From assembly GCA_902500755.1 (NCBI GenBank), contig CABVRV010000014.1:1-55668 (forward strand): a stretch of DNA of 55,668 bases, given 5' to 3'. The first letter of the stretch is position 1; each line of letters opens with the position of its first letter. A program made the translations under genes and the position numbers. The notes under the pieces are model-generated. The model searched no databases. It had not been told where the DNA came from and saw nothing but the letters and a program-made list of their open reading frames with translations. This stretch comes from an uncultured Nitrospira sp. (GTDB lineage Bacteria > Nitrospirota > Nitrospiria > Nitrospirales > Nitrospiraceae). Shown here piece after piece: positions 27,636-37,577 of this stretch.

Positions 27636-29414
27636 ATGAGAGTGTTACGAATCGCCATGGTACAGATGAACCCGACCGTCGGGGATCTGAACGGGAATGT
27701 TCATCGTATCGTGGAATGGATCGGCGAAGCGCGAAAAGCCCAAGCGGACTTGATTGTCTTTCCCGAACTCGCCATTACCGGCTACCTTCCTGAAGACCTT
27801 CTCTTCAAACGGCAGTTTGTGAACGATAATTTACGCGCGTTGAAGGAGGTTGTCCGAGCCTGTCGCGGTTTGGTTGCTGTAGTAGGGTATGTGGCACGAA
27901 GGGGTCAAACCCAATCAAAAGTCTTGCAGCTGTCGAGTGACACAGGCGATCGACAGCCGCTCTATAACGCCGCGGCGCTGATTGCCAATTGCAAAATAGT
28001 CGGAACCTGTCACAAGGGGTATGTGTCGAACGATAGCGATGAACGCCGATATTTTCGATCCGGCCAACAGCCCCCGCTACTCGTGATCAATGGCATGAGG
28101 ATCGGTGTATTGATCGGCGAAGGCCTGTGGCGTTCAGAAGAGTCTGCCCAAGCGCAAGTGGCGGCTGGGGCTGAAGTGATGATCACCCTCAATGCTTCTC
28201 CATTCCAGATCGGCAAAAGTCGTTCACGGGAGCGATCTTTGAGGACCTGGGCACGTAAAAACGGGGTTATTGCCTCCGTTGTGAATATGATCGGAGGTCA
28301 CGATGAGCTGGTCTTCGATGGGAATAGCCTTATCCTCGATCAGTCGGGCCACGTGATTGCGCGTGGTCGTGCCTTCAAGGAGGAGTTGCTGATGGCGGAT
28401 GTGAGTCTTGATGCCGTCCGACGCAGAGGTGGAGTCGGTGGGCGGAAATCGGGATTACCGAAAAAAACCATCTCGACCGTTGATCGTCTTCTGGTGAAGC
28501 TGCCGACGACGAAGGGAAAGCGGGCTCATATTATTTCGAGAGTGGCTGGGCCTTTGGAGGAGGTTGAAGAAATCTATCAGGCCTTGGTTCTTGCGGTGAA
28601 AGATTATGTCCGGAAGAATGGGTTCACTCGAGTGGTGATTGGGGTGAGCGGCGGAGTCGATTCTGCATTGACGGCAGTGATTGCTGCGGATGCACTTGGG
28701 GCATCAAACGTATTTGGGATTTTTATGCCGTCTCCCTATACGTCCCATGAAAGCGACGCCGATGCGAGGCAGCTAGTGCAGAACCTCGGCATCGAGTTGA
28801 GCGTCATCCCGATTGCCCTAACGTTCGAATCCTATCGGCAGTCGCTGGCTCCGGCCTTCGGTCAGCGCTCAACGGATCTGACGGAGGAAAACCTTCAGGC
28901 GCGCATTCGTGGCAATATCCTTATGGCGATGTCCAATAAGTTTGGACATCTGGTGTTGACCACCGGGAATAAGAGTGAGCTGGGTGTGGGATACTCGACT
29001 TTGTACGGCGATATGGCCGGCGGGTTTGCCGTCATCAAGGATGTGTCGAAGACGATGGTGTATGAGTTGGCAAGGTTTCGCAATGCTCAAGGACCATCTC
29101 CAGTCATTCCAACAGGTACCGTGGACCGACCGCCGACCGCCGAACTCAAACCCGATCAAAAAGACGAAGACACATTGCCGCCATACAGGGTTCTCGACCC
29201 TATCCTTCAGGCCTATGTGGAAGAAGACCGTTCCTTGGACGAGATTGTCGCGGCAGGGTTCGATCGAGCAACCGTTGCTCGTGTGGTGCGGATGGTCGAT
29301 ACCAATGAGTTTAAGCGCCGCCAGGCACCCATCGGTGTCAAGATCACTCCTCGTGCTTTTGGAAAAGATCGTCGGATGCCGATCACGAACGGATACCGCA
29401 GCATCGAAGAGTAA
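27636..29414 (+). CDS. nadE: NAD synthetase with degenerate glutaminase domain
   Basis: NadE amidates nicotinate adenine dinucleotide to NAD. The protein is 592 aa: an N-terminal nitrilase-type glutaminase domain (about 1-270) and a C-terminal synthetase domain (about 310-592) with the ATP-pyrophosphatase loop SGGVDSALT and TTGNKSELGVGYSTLYGDMAGG. The nitrilase Glu44 (FPELAITGY) is present. The family block ICEDLW reads IGEGLW: Gly161 replaces the catalytic Cys. The family's LPNYGVFDE loop is also altered (GYVSNDSDE). The rest of the domain is well kept. It therefore probably uses ammonia directly or another nitrogen donor. Confidence 0.94.
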   Translation: MRVLRIAMVQMNPTVGDLNGNVHRIVEWIGEARKAQADLIVFPELAITGYLPEDLLFKRQFVNDNLRALKEVVRACRGLVAVVGYVARRGQTQSKVLQLSSDTGDRQPLYNAAALIANCKIVGTCHKGYVSNDSDERRYFRSGQQPPLLVINGMRIGVLIGEGLWRSEESAQAQVAAGAEVMITLNASPFQIGKSRSRERSLRTWARKNGVIASVVNMIGGHDELVFDGNSLILDQSGHVIARGRAFKEELLMADVSLDAVRRRGGVGGRKSGLPKKTISTVDRLLVKLPTTKGKRAHIISRVAGPLEEVEEIYQALVLAVKDYVRKNGFTRVVIGVSGGVDSALTAVIAADALGASNVFGIFMPSPYTSHESDADARQLVQNLGIELSVIPIALTFESYRQSLAPAFGQRSTDLTEENLQARIRGNILMAMSNKFGHLVLTTGNKSELGVGYSTLYGDMAGGFAVIKDVSKTMVYELARFRNAQGPSPVIPTGTVDRPPTAELKPDQKDEDTLPPYRVLDPILQAYVEEDRSLDEIVAAGFDRATVARVVRMVDTNEFKRRQAPIGVKITPRAFGKDRRMPITNGYRSIEE

Positions 29415-29605
29415 CCGTTTGTGGAAATCAGGATAGGATCCTCCCTTCCTCATTCGTGGGCGTAAGCACCGAAAGCTACAGATTCTGATCAGCCAAGAAT
29501 TTACTGAATTTTGCGGACTTCTCGCTATTTCGGCCATTGAGAGACGGAAGAGGATGGGCTATGATGACCACCCCACTTAACCTAAGGCGTATAGGCGCAT
29601 GATGA

Positions 29606-30025
<420 letters not shown>

Positions 30026-30083
30026 CGCGAAGGATTCACACGATGGCGGACCATTGTGGAGGATCTCTCAAAGGAGGACGGGC

Positions 30084-31493
30084 ATGAACGTGCGCGAGGT
30101 GTTGGAGTTTGCCAAGAAACAGAGGGTACGGATGGTAGACCTGAAATTCGTCGACTTGCCGGGTGTATGGCAACACATGACCATCCCTCTGAGTGAACTG
30201 ACGGAAACCCTCTTCAAGGACGGTTCCGGCCTCGATGGATCATCAATTCGTGGCTGGAAGGCCATTAACAACAGCGACTTGTTGGTGGTTCCCGATCCCG
30301 AGACGGCCTGCTTGGATCCCTTTACGGCAATCCCGACGCTCAGCATGACCGGCAATGTTGTGGATCCGATCTCACGAGAGAATTACGAGCGCGACCCCCG
30401 ATTTATCGCGCAGAAGGCGGAGAAATATCTCCAGAATACCAAGATTGGGGACAGCTCGTTCTGGGGACCGGAGGCGGAATTTTTTATCTTTGATCACGCC
30501 CGTTACGACCAAACCAGCCATAGCGGCTTCTACTATGTGGATTCCGAGGAAGGCGCATGGAACATGGGGCAAGAGGGCATCAACTTAGGCGGGAAGATCC
30601 GCCATAAACAAGGATATTTCCCCGTCGCTCCGGCCGACACGCAACAGGATATCCGGAGTGAAATGGTCCTTGAAATGGAAAAGGTCGGCATCGTGGTGGA
30701 AAAGCATCATCATGAGACGGCTTCGGCCGGCCAGGCCGAGATCGATATTCGTTTTGATTCTCTCGTGCGAACCGCGGACAAGATGATGATGTACAAGTAC
30801 ATCGTGAAAAACGTGGCTCGTCGGCATGGGAAGACGGCGACGTTCATGCCGAAGCCGCTGTTCAGCGATGCCGGATCCGGCATGCACACTCATCAGAGCA
30901 TTTGGAAGGATGGGAAGCCGCTCTTTGCCGGGAAGGACTATGCCGGCATCTCACAGATGTGTTTGTATTATATCGGAGGCATTCTCAAACATGCGCCGGC
31001 GCTGGCTGCGTTTACAAATCCGACGACGAATTCCTACAAGCGCATCACGCCGGGATTTGAAGCGCCGGTTCTCCTCGCCTATTCCAGCCGGAATCGATCG
31101 GCGGGTGTTCGTATTCCGATGTATTCTCCCAGTCCGAAGGCTAAACGCATCGAAGTGCGCTTTCCTGACCCCTCATGCAATCCGTACTTGGCGTTCTCCG
31201 CGATGCTCATGGCGGGCCTGGACGGCATCCAGAACAAGATCAACCCCGGTGAGCCGGCGGAAAAGGACCTCTATGATCTTGATCCAAAAGAGGCCGCCAG
31301 CATCCCCACGATGCCTGGGAGCCTTGATGAAGCGATCAGTAGTCTAGAGAAAGATCATCAGTTTCTGCTCAAGGGAGAGGTATTTACCGAGGAGCTGATT
31401 GAGGCCTGGATCGGCTATAAGCGAACCAAGGAAATCGATCAGATACGTCTTCGACCGCATCCCTATGAGTTTTTCTTATATTACGATGTCTAG
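30084..31493 (+). CDS. glnA: glutamine synthetase type I
   Basis: GlnA condenses ammonia and glutamate to glutamine with ATP. ATG 30084 is preceded by AAAGGAGGA at 30069-30077. It gives 469 aa, the GSI-beta length. Motifs: [20 protein letters not shown] near the N-terminus, [12 protein letters not shown], the ATP-binding [20 protein letters not shown] and [17 protein letters not shown]. Tyr397 in DLYDLDP is the expected adenylylation site. It forms a pair with glnB. Confidence 0.98.
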   Translation: MNVREVLEFAKKQRVRMVDLKFVDLPGVWQHMTIPLSELTETLFKDGSGLDGSSIRGWKAINNSDLLVVPDPETACLDPFTAIPTLSMTGNVVDPISRENYERDPRFIAQKAEKYLQNTKIGDSSFWGPEAEFFIFDHARYDQTSHSGFYYVDSEEGAWNMGQEGINLGGKIRHKQGYFPVAPADTQQDIRSEMVLEMEKVGIVVEKHHHETASAGQAEIDIRFDSLVRTADKMMMYKYIVKNVARRHGKTATFMPKPLFSDAGSGMHTHQSIWKDGKPLFAGKDYAGISQMCLYYIGGILKHAPALAAFTNPTTNSYKRITPGFEAPVLLAYSSRNRSAGVRIPMYSPSPKAKRIEVRFPDPSCNPYLAFSAMLMAGLDGIQNKINPGEPAEKDLYDLDPKEAASIPTMPGSLDEAISSLEKDHQFLLKGEVFTEELIEAWIGYKRTKEIDQIRLRPHPYEFFLYYDV

Positions 31494-31533
31494 CTTGATG
31501 GATCGATCGGCACGCCGCACACGGTTCAAAACG

Positions 31534-31923
31534 CTAGTGTGTCTCGCAAGCGGTTGTCGACAGGGCGTGATCGACGCTGTGCGCCTCAATCACCTGCCAA
31601 CCGCCGTTTTTGATGTAGCCGGCGGTGGATCGACCGGCGCCCATCTGTCGAGAAAACTCTATGACCTGAAGGACGCGAACACGCGATCCTTCACAGTCAA
31701 ATTCCTTATGTGTCTTGGAAGATAAGAATCGCGTCGTGCTGTTCCACTTGATATCAGTCAACTGCCACAGCGTTGCTCGCTCGCCTGCTCGTTGAATCGT
31801 GCTTGGATCGAAGTACATCGTTTCGAGGCCGGTCGGTTGATACTGTTTCTCGATGACGACCCATCCCGCATGGACCGGGTCATAACTGAACATGAACAAC
31901 ACGACGAGGAACAGGCGCTTCAT
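31534..31923 (-). CDS. small secreted protein, surface-adhesin E-like
   Basis: A 129-residue protein with a signal peptide (MKRLFLVVLFMFSYDPVHAG) and a mature part resembling the small secreted family typified by Haemophilus protein E. Features are FDPSTIQRAGERATLWQLTD, a Cys pair (FDCEGSRVRVL and TTACETH) and SRQMGAGRST. It lies alone on the minus strand between glnA and the divergent CBS gene. Family assignment is from pattern recognition and function is unknown. Confidence 0.75.
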   Translation of the reverse strand: MKRLFLVVLFMFSYDPVHAGWVVIEKQYQPTGLETMYFDPSTIQRAGERATLWQLTDIKWNSTTRFLSSKTHKEFDCEGSRVRVLQVIEFSRQMGAGRSTAGYIKNGGWQVIEAHSVDHALSTTACETH

Positions 31924-32102
31924 CGTAGCCTAACCCGTGAGAGAGCTGTTCTAAAACCCAGATTGAATGGAATAAGGGCCATCCATCAAAAAATCAAGCC
32001 ATAAAATTCAGGTGCTGCGAGTCTGAAAACGCATACCCCTGGCCCTCTTGAGCCTCGTGGCGGCTTAGGGTATTCTCGCGGTCACAACCTAGGAGGGGTC
32101 CT

Positions 32103-32864
32103 ATGCCGAAGCGAGTGCGAACAGGACTGACGCGAAGTGACATTCTCGATCGGTATGTCGAGCGGTTCAAGCAGCAGCTCGTGAAATTCCAGCCATTCCT
32201 CTCACGCAAGCGCGGGTCGTCTTCGCTCGAAGATTTCGACGAGGCAGCCGAAGAGCTGATCAGCCAGGTGTTCGGAGGCGCGTCCGATGAATCGGAGGCC
32301 TATTTCTTTGCGAAAACGGGGGAGTCAGCGCTCCTCCCGGAAGAAGCGCAGGAAAGTGGAACCCACGATGTCGAACGCGAAGGTCTTCATCAACGTCGAC
32401 AAGTACTGGAAAGTTGCCTGGCTGACCTCGAATTGCGTCGTCGGTTGCAGGCAACCAGGCAGGGCAAAGGGGCGGAGCAAACACTCGTCTCCGACTACAT
32501 GTCGCACGATGTGTGGAGTATTCATAGGGAGGCGACGATCAAGCAAGCTGGGCAACTCTTACAGAAGCACAAAATCGGCTCACTGATCGTCGACGATGGA
32601 TCTCGGTATATCGGGATTATCACCGAGTCGGACCTTACTCGCAGAGCAGTGGCCAAAGGCCTCGATCCCAACTCGACAAGCATCGCCTCCTGCATGAGTC
32701 GGTCCCTCGTCACGATTGAGGAAGACGAATCGTTGGCCGATGCCAGATCGCTCATGAAGAAGCACGGCATCCGGCATCTGCCCGTGACTGCGGACGCCAC
32801 GATTATCGGAGTCCTCTCCGTCTCCGATCTCCTCCGCGCTTTCGAAGAGCAGAAATCGTCGTAA
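32103..32864 (+). CDS. tandem CBS domain protein
   Basis: A 253-residue protein. The C-terminal part (residues about 128-248) holds two CBS motifs: VSDYMSHDVWSIHREATIKQ through GIITESDLTRR, and IASCMSRSLVTIEEDESLAD through GVLSVSDLLRAFEEQ. Such pairs bind adenosine nucleotides. The N-terminal 125 residues are charged, with SRKRGSSSLEDFDEAAEELI, and match no domain I recognise. ATG 32103 follows AGGAGGGG at 32091-32098. It is a single gene converging on the GMC oxidoreductase. Confidence 0.85.
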   Translation: MPKRVRTGLTRSDILDRYVERFKQQLVKFQPFLSRKRGSSSLEDFDEAAEELISQVFGGASDESEAYFFAKTGESALLPEEAQESGTHDVEREGLHQRRQVLESCLADLELRRRLQATRQGKGAEQTLVSDYMSHDVWSIHREATIKQAGQLLQKHKIGSLIVDDGSRYIGIITESDLTRRAVAKGLDPNSTSIASCMSRSLVTIEEDESLADARSLMKKHGIRHLPVTADATIIGVLSVSDLLRAFEEQKSS

Positions 32865-32890
32865 TGCCCATCACGCCGCCGCGAGGCCAC

Positions 32891-34567
32891 TCAGTCAAGA
32901 TGCCGCGAGAGCCGCAAGGCAAGTCCGACTAGGGTGCGCACCGGGTTGGCCGCGGAGCTGAGCGGCATCACCGACATGTCGCAGACATAGAGCCGGTCCG
33001 TCCCGACGACGCGCAGGTTTTCGTCCACCACTGAGTGGTGTGCAAACGGCGCATCGAGCTGCGGCCGGTAGGGCATTCGCAGGCTGCCGACGGCGTGATG
33101 TACTGTGCCCCAGCCAAACCCTTTGCCTCCTTGTCCGTACCGAGCGTTGTCGGCCGGCTGGGCCGGTTGGCCGTTGACCTGGAACTGCGAGAAAATTCGC
33201 AGCGTCACTTGGTTGAGCACGTCCCAGATTTGCTCGGGATTCTTCTGCCACCCGGCCAGCGCGGGGAACCGTGATCCAGCCAGATAATCGGCCCAGCTCT
33301 GGTTCCTGAACGCAAGCTCCGGCACATACCCAAACGGCGGGGCCGGTTTGACCTCGTTGTTCTCGTCAAGGCAGTTGCCGAAGCTGAACTTGATGTCGAT
33401 CCTGGCCGCTCCGCCGGGGGGAGTCGGAGCGGCCGCCTCGGGATCATTCTCCCGCAGGTGCCAGTACTCGTGGTTGAGGTTCATCTCGACGTTAAAGGGG
33501 AAGCGGATCTCGTTGTTTGCGTCGCGCAGGCCGCGGGAGTAGAAGACGATCTTGGCATGATCATCCTGTCCCAGCGGCACGCTGCCGATGTTCGTCACGA
33601 ACGTCGTAATCTCGTTCGAGGTGGGGTGATCCGTGAGCCCACGGCCCACCAGATTCTTCACGTCCTGTGGCAACCATGGGAACATGCTGGAGCGGCGAAG
33701 CAGTTTCGGACTTTCGATCGAGCCTGTGGCAAGGACGACCTTTCCGGCCGTGAAGGACCGGGCCTGCCCAGTCCGAGTATTGCGGGCGACGAGCGTCAGA
33801 TGGTCGCCGTGATTCTGCACATCCTCAACATAATGGTTCAGGAGCAAGTGGAGGCCCGGCCCGTCTCCGTGGCTCACGCCCGGCGTGAGGCCAACCTGGT
33901 TCACCAGGAGTTCGGCTGTATTAAAGACACCGGTGCCTTCGGTGAAGAATTCGTCCTTCGGCGTGCCGTCTGGTTTCAAATAAGGCTGGTGCAGGGCACG
34001 TGGCGTTTCCTCGATGATGAAGTCAGCGTTGAGCGAGGACTCACGTAACCGCCCGACTACGGCCTGGGCCGTGGTACCCATTGACGTGGACTCGTTCATC
34101 GTCTGTCCGGCTTGATCCAGCAGTCCACTTGCTAAGTCTTGCCGAACCCGTGGCGGAAAGTAGTCCAGCTCCCAACCTTGGATGCTCGGGATCAACCCGG
34201 ACCAAAAGATCGACCGTCCGCCGAAGTTCAGCTGCGGCTTTTCGCCAATGTAGTTCTGCGCGCCGCTGTGTCCGGCTTGCCAGAACGTATCGCACCCGAA
34301 GTGTTTTGCTAGACTGCTATTAGGGATGCGGGAGATGTTATAGACATGGGTGGGGTAGAGGAACGATCCGGCCTCCAGCACGAGAATTCGTTTTTGCGAA
34401 CCAATCCGGTCAGCCAAGTCATCCGCGAGCATCCCGCCGCCGATCCCTGAGCCGACGATAATAATGTCGAAATCTTCACGCCAGCCGATGTACTCCAGAA
34501 ACAGACGCTCCCGGGCGGCCGTGTCTTCCGAGACAAAATTCGCGTAGGTTGAAGGGGTAAAAGTCAT
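32891..34567 (-). CDS. GMC-family FAD oxidoreductase
   Basis: Glucose-methanol-choline family flavoenzyme of 558 aa. I chose ATG 34567 (MTFTPSTYANFVSED), preceded on the minus strand by GGGAGGA; a longer frame to 34660 begins with TTG. The FAD dinucleotide-binding motif is DIIIVGSGIGGGMLADDLAD at residues 34-53. The C-terminal part has GTVHHAVGSLRMPYR with the catalytic-type His, and SAANPVRTLVGLALRLS. No signal peptide and no cytochrome or gamma subunit gene adjoins it. The substrate cannot be told; sugar or alcohol/sterol oxidation is typical of the family. Confidence 0.88.
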   Translation of the reverse strand: MTFTPSTYANFVSEDTAARERLFLEYIGWREDFDIIIVGSGIGGGMLADDLADRIGSQKRILVLEAGSFLYPTHVYNISRIPNSSLAKHFGCDTFWQAGHSGAQNYIGEKPQLNFGGRSIFWSGLIPSIQGWELDYFPPRVRQDLASGLLDQAGQTMNESTSMGTTAQAVVGRLRESSLNADFIIEETPRALHQPYLKPDGTPKDEFFTEGTGVFNTAELLVNQVGLTPGVSHGDGPGLHLLLNHYVEDVQNHGDHLTLVARNTRTGQARSFTAGKVVLATGSIESPKLLRRSSMFPWLPQDVKNLVGRGLTDHPTSNEITTFVTNIGSVPLGQDDHAKIVFYSRGLRDANNEIRFPFNVEMNLNHEYWHLRENDPEAAAPTPPGGAARIDIKFSFGNCLDENNEVKPAPPFGYVPELAFRNQSWADYLAGSRFPALAGWQKNPEQIWDVLNQVTLRIFSQFQVNGQPAQPADNARYGQGGKGFGWGTVHHAVGSLRMPYRPQLDAPFAHHSVVDENLRVVGTDRLYVCDMSVMPLSSAANPVRTLVGLALRLSRHLD

Positions 34568-35097
34568 GGCGTCCTCCCATCGTTGGAGTGAGCTGTCGTG
34601 TGTGCGGCGCGATTCTGAGACCAGTTCAGCTCGCTGATAAGCTTCGAGCTTTGCGATCAAAAGAGATGATAGGGGAATGGGGATGGAAAGTCGATGAGCC
34701 AGTCGAGGGTACTGAGAGATGGATTTGAGAAAGAAACAACGGTACCGTAAGGCTTCTCATCTCTAACCAGCGGTCGTGACAGATTGACTGATTCCCTACG
34801 AAGTTTGATAATGCGCGGCGTCGGTGCAGGGATTTGTAACTCGAAATTGAAAAACCCATTCCCGGTGTTGCGTCCAAAAGGACGATCGTGTGAGCTGGTG
34901 AAACCATGAACGGGGGTGACCATAATCGCAGGCCCTTCGACAATCTCAGGGTGAGTGGATTCTGACAAGAATTTTCTGGATGCCGCCATATGAGGAAACG
35001 AAGAACTTGATTTTAATGACTCTATGCAGCTGTCGACAAATGGCCATACGTTGATGATCAGGAACCGTCAAACAGAGTGCAATTGAGGAGGTGCTCC
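34568..35097. other. 530-base intergenic region
   Basis: The region separates the GMC gene (minus) from the unknown gene at 35098 (plus). Minus-strand frames of about 100 codons exist (34626-34943, 34657-34989) but lack a convincing SD or family features. At 34933-34958 there is a copy of the short element whose minus-strand reading gives STHPEIVEGP, a sequence seen as a dispersed repeat in many genomes. No RNA gene was recognised. Confidence 0.5.
34933..34958. repeat. dispersed STHPEIVEG-type element
   Basis: The plus strand reads CCCTTCGACAATCTCAGGGT and then GAGTGG. It closely matches the widespread extragenic sequence that yields spurious 'S(S/T)HPE(L/I)VEGP' peptides in many genomes. 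I recognise the element from general knowledge. Only one copy was noticed in this window. Confidence 0.45.
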
Positions 35098-35973
35098 ATG
35101 GCATCCAAAGATACGATTAGGTCATCAACTCTTAGCACCCCTGTGCCCTTAGATATGATCGAAGCCTGGCTTCGAGGAGAGTACCTTATCAGTCAGAATG
35201 AGAGCAGCGGATACGAACTACTAGGTTATAGCCTTATGCTAAGGGGGCTTTATGTTTATACGGTGACTATAAAAAATGAAGAGGCAGGGTCTCATGTAGG
35301 AGCGAATGAAAAGTTTCCTAAAGATTTTTCAAAAACAATTGCAGCTTGGGGTATCTGCAAGATTGACCTGAGGGATGGAGATATTCTGTTTCACGGAATT
35401 CGCCTTGGGTTGAACACACAGCGGCATAACGACCTTAACAAAGACCAGCTTGATGATATCAAGCATGTAGCGTGGTATTCGATTTTTTCCAAGCTTACAA
35501 GAGTACCGGGATCTCAAGATCCGGACATGTATTTTGGATATGTTCTCGTTCCTCTTAACAAGGACTCTGTCACCTACGACACATTCAGATGGTATTCGCT
35601 AATGGAATATAATCGTAAGACTAAGGGGGATACGGATGAGAAAAGCAAGCATAATGACCCGTGGATAGGCTTTGAGCTGCCAATAACGAGAGATGCGGAC
35701 CTCAAACTAATGTTCACTCAAGCCTACTCTAAAGATTTTAGAGTCGCACTCTGCAATTATCTCATGGCCATAGAGGAAGATCTTGATCGCCCTAAACTTA
35801 AAAATAAAGATGAAGTCAAAGCTATTGGCCACATTAAGATGGAACAGTGGAAGGGTAATATGCGTTCTGGCGAATTGCACCCAGTGAATCCTGCCACCTC
35901 CGCGTTACAACGTCCTGGAGTACTGAATCTTTTCCCTCTTTTGGTAGACAATCTGGGATTTGAAGCGACGTAA
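35098..35973 (+). CDS. uncharacterised protein of AAA-linked accessory locus
   Basis: A 290-residue protein from ATG 35098, preceded by GAGGAGG at 35085-35091; the frame runs upstream to 35077. No known domain was recognised. It is soluble-looking with mixed alpha/beta pattern, with aromatic-rich blocks such as YSLMLRGLYVYTVTI and a charged C-terminal third (LDRPKLKNKDEVKAIGHIKM). It lies 15 bases before the AAA+ gene, so the two are probably co-transcribed. Base composition is clearly lower in G+C than in flanking genes (21 of 60 G+C at 35221-35280), suggesting transfer. It might be a partner or substrate-recognition subunit of the ATPase; that is inference. Confidence 0.75.
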   Translation: MASKDTIRSSTLSTPVPLDMIEAWLRGEYLISQNESSGYELLGYSLMLRGLYVYTVTIKNEEAGSHVGANEKFPKDFSKTIAAWGICKIDLRDGDILFHGIRLGLNTQRHNDLNKDQLDDIKHVAWYSIFSKLTRVPGSQDPDMYFGYVLVPLNKDSVTYDTFRWYSLMEYNRKTKGDTDEKSKHNDPWIGFELPITRDADLKLMFTQAYSKDFRVALCNYLMAIEEDLDRPKLKNKDEVKAIGHIKMEQWKGNMRSGELHPVNPATSALQRPGVLNLFPLLVDNLGFEAT

Positions 35974-35988
35974 GTGGAAGTGAAAGCT

Positions 35989-37383
35989 ATGGCTCAAGAA
36001 CTTCGATATGACTATTGCAGCGTACTGAATGGCAACTCGCTGCCTAGTGACTTGCTGAAACCTGAGCAATCGCCAAATCAGGGCTCGTTCAGTACCCTTA
36101 ATCCAACCTATGACAAGGAGGTAAGGAATGCTGAAAACAGGCTGAGGGAATACTTTGGGAGCGCAACAAAAGATACCCCTCCGCTGAACTGTTTAATCTT
36201 GGGGCCTCCAGGTGCGGGGAAAACATTCCTTGCTGAATCTCTTGCGGGTGCCGCACAAGTCGAATACGATGAAGTCAATGTGTCGCTTATGAGCGATCCT
36301 CAGGAATTGTTGGGGCAAATACGCAAGCGAAAAGATGACAGGCCGAAATTTTTGTTCATTGACGAATTTGACGTTACAATTGGAGGGTCGTCGGTCACGC
36401 GCTTTTTGCTCGAGCCAATGACAAACAAAAAAGAATGTTTTAAGACGGCATTTGTTTTTTCAGGTAGTTATCTTAAAAGCAAAAGCATACTAAACCGGCT
36501 CAATGGCAATCTAACCGATTTCGATCTCACACTTTTCCTTCTGCATCTAATTGGCAGGCAGCCAAATGAAATGTTGCGAGCTCAGCTTATCCAGCTCTAT
36601 GAAATGTGCTGCCTCTATCAGAAAAGTCGCCATGATCTAGCACCCGATGCAGATGTTCTGCAATATCTTAGTCAGCTGCACAAGCTACGAGACTTTCTAT
36701 CTCGTATTAATGGTTTTATTCTCCAGATACCGGATATCGCATCTCCCATGATGATCACGGATAATTCTTTGATTATAGATCGCAGTTTGCTTAATTCAAA
36801 TAGTTCGAAGAGACTGCGCTTGCGCGAATCCAGGACGGCACAAGCTGTCGTCGAGTTTGCTAAAAACATGGAGCCTCAGATGGGAGATCAGAATGATAGG
36901 CCCAGTTTTCCTGTTTTTGGAGACCCGAGTGCATCCCTAGTGGGATTCAAGCACATGCTATTATTGGAACGGCTGAGATTAGTGCTTCAGCTCCTCCGCC
37001 GGCGAATCAAGCAGACGAGCAAGTGTAATCATTCCTACTTCATGGCTCGACAATCTCTGAATTTCCTTGCAATGGTTCCCCTCCACCATAATATTCGCAG
37101 CCTTCGATACATCATTGATCAATGTCTTATTGAAAGATCTTTCTGGAATCCCCATTCCTCTGAATTTATGCAGACGAGCCTTCCTTCTTGTGAGCTGCGA
37201 CTGAATGTTGAGTCGCCCATCCTTGATATGCACATAGCCCCAGAGCCATATTTTTCAAGCCCAAGAGTGCTTTGGGATTTTCTTGGAACGGCGAATAGTG
37301 CTCAGCGAACTGTAGATAACGCCAAGGAATTTAAACCGAAGTGGCTTGAGAATGGAGATGAATTGATCCTCATCAGAGGATAG
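35989..37383 (+). CDS. AAA+ family ATPase, unknown role
   Basis: A 464-residue protein from ATG 35989 (an in-frame GTG lies at 35974). The P-loop GPPGAGKT is at residues 72-79, with LAESLAGA after it. Walker B is FLFIDEFD at 121-128, and the sensor-1 strand is AFVFSGS at 154-160. After the small AAA+ core the C-terminal 250 residues show no recognised domain. They hold a basic stretch (LRLVLQLLRRRIKQTSK) and end in DELILIRG. The gene is AT-rich like its neighbours. It sits between an unknown protein and a channel-like pentapeptide protein. This is a plausible anti-phage or stress module, but the sequence does not prove it. Confidence 0.85.
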   Translation: MAQELRYDYCSVLNGNSLPSDLLKPEQSPNQGSFSTLNPTYDKEVRNAENRLREYFGSATKDTPPLNCLILGPPGAGKTFLAESLAGAAQVEYDEVNVSLMSDPQELLGQIRKRKDDRPKFLFIDEFDVTIGGSSVTRFLLEPMTNKKECFKTAFVFSGSYLKSKSILNRLNGNLTDFDLTLFLLHLIGRQPNEMLRAQLIQLYEMCCLYQKSRHDLAPDADVLQYLSQLHKLRDFLSRINGFILQIPDIASPMMITDNSLIIDRSLLNSNSSKRLRLRESRTAQAVVEFAKNMEPQMGDQNDRPSFPVFGDPSASLVGFKHMLLLERLRLVLQLLRRRIKQTSKCNHSYFMARQSLNFLAMVPLHHNIRSLRYIIDQCLIERSFWNPHSSEFMQTSLPSCELRLNVESPILDMHIAPEPYFSSPRVLWDFLGTANSAQRTVDNAKEFKPKWLENGDELILIRG

Positions 37384-37462
37384 ATATTCTGGCGCTGTTC
37401 GTTTTACATTGCTCAGAAGCACTCAGCAAGGGTGCATGGTGCCAAGTGATCAAGGAGAAAAA

Positions 37463-37513
37463 GTGACAAACCTATTAGACGACTGGTTTGCACCGTTGCT
37501 GGATTACAACTAG
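37463..37513 (+). CDS. possible 16-codon leader frame
   Basis: A very short frame begins with GTG at 37463 after a strong SD (AAGGAG at 37452-37457) and encodes VTNLLDDWFAPLLDYN, ending at TAG 37511-37513. The same frame stays open after the stop to TGA 37613-37615 and reads like coding sequence (FPDIIYSMQYLSQNLDFYA). It may be a leader peptide or the decayed front of a gene before the pentapeptide protein. Support is weak. Confidence 0.3.
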   Translation: MTNLLDDWFAPLLDYN

Positions 37514-37577
37514 AAGGAAGTGGCTTTCCCCGATATCATTTACAGCATGCAATATCTCAGTCAAAACTTGGATTTTT

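Noticed and set aside
33458-34048. A 196-codon plus-strand frame inside the GMC gene
   Set aside because: It is antisense to the conserved FAD enzyme and has no recognisable features; high G+C makes long shadow frames common.
34626-34989. Two overlapping minus-strand frames of 105 and 110 codons upstream of the GMC gene
   Set aside because: No good SD, no family similarity, and one contains the extragenic STHPEIVEG element, which is typical of spurious ORFs.
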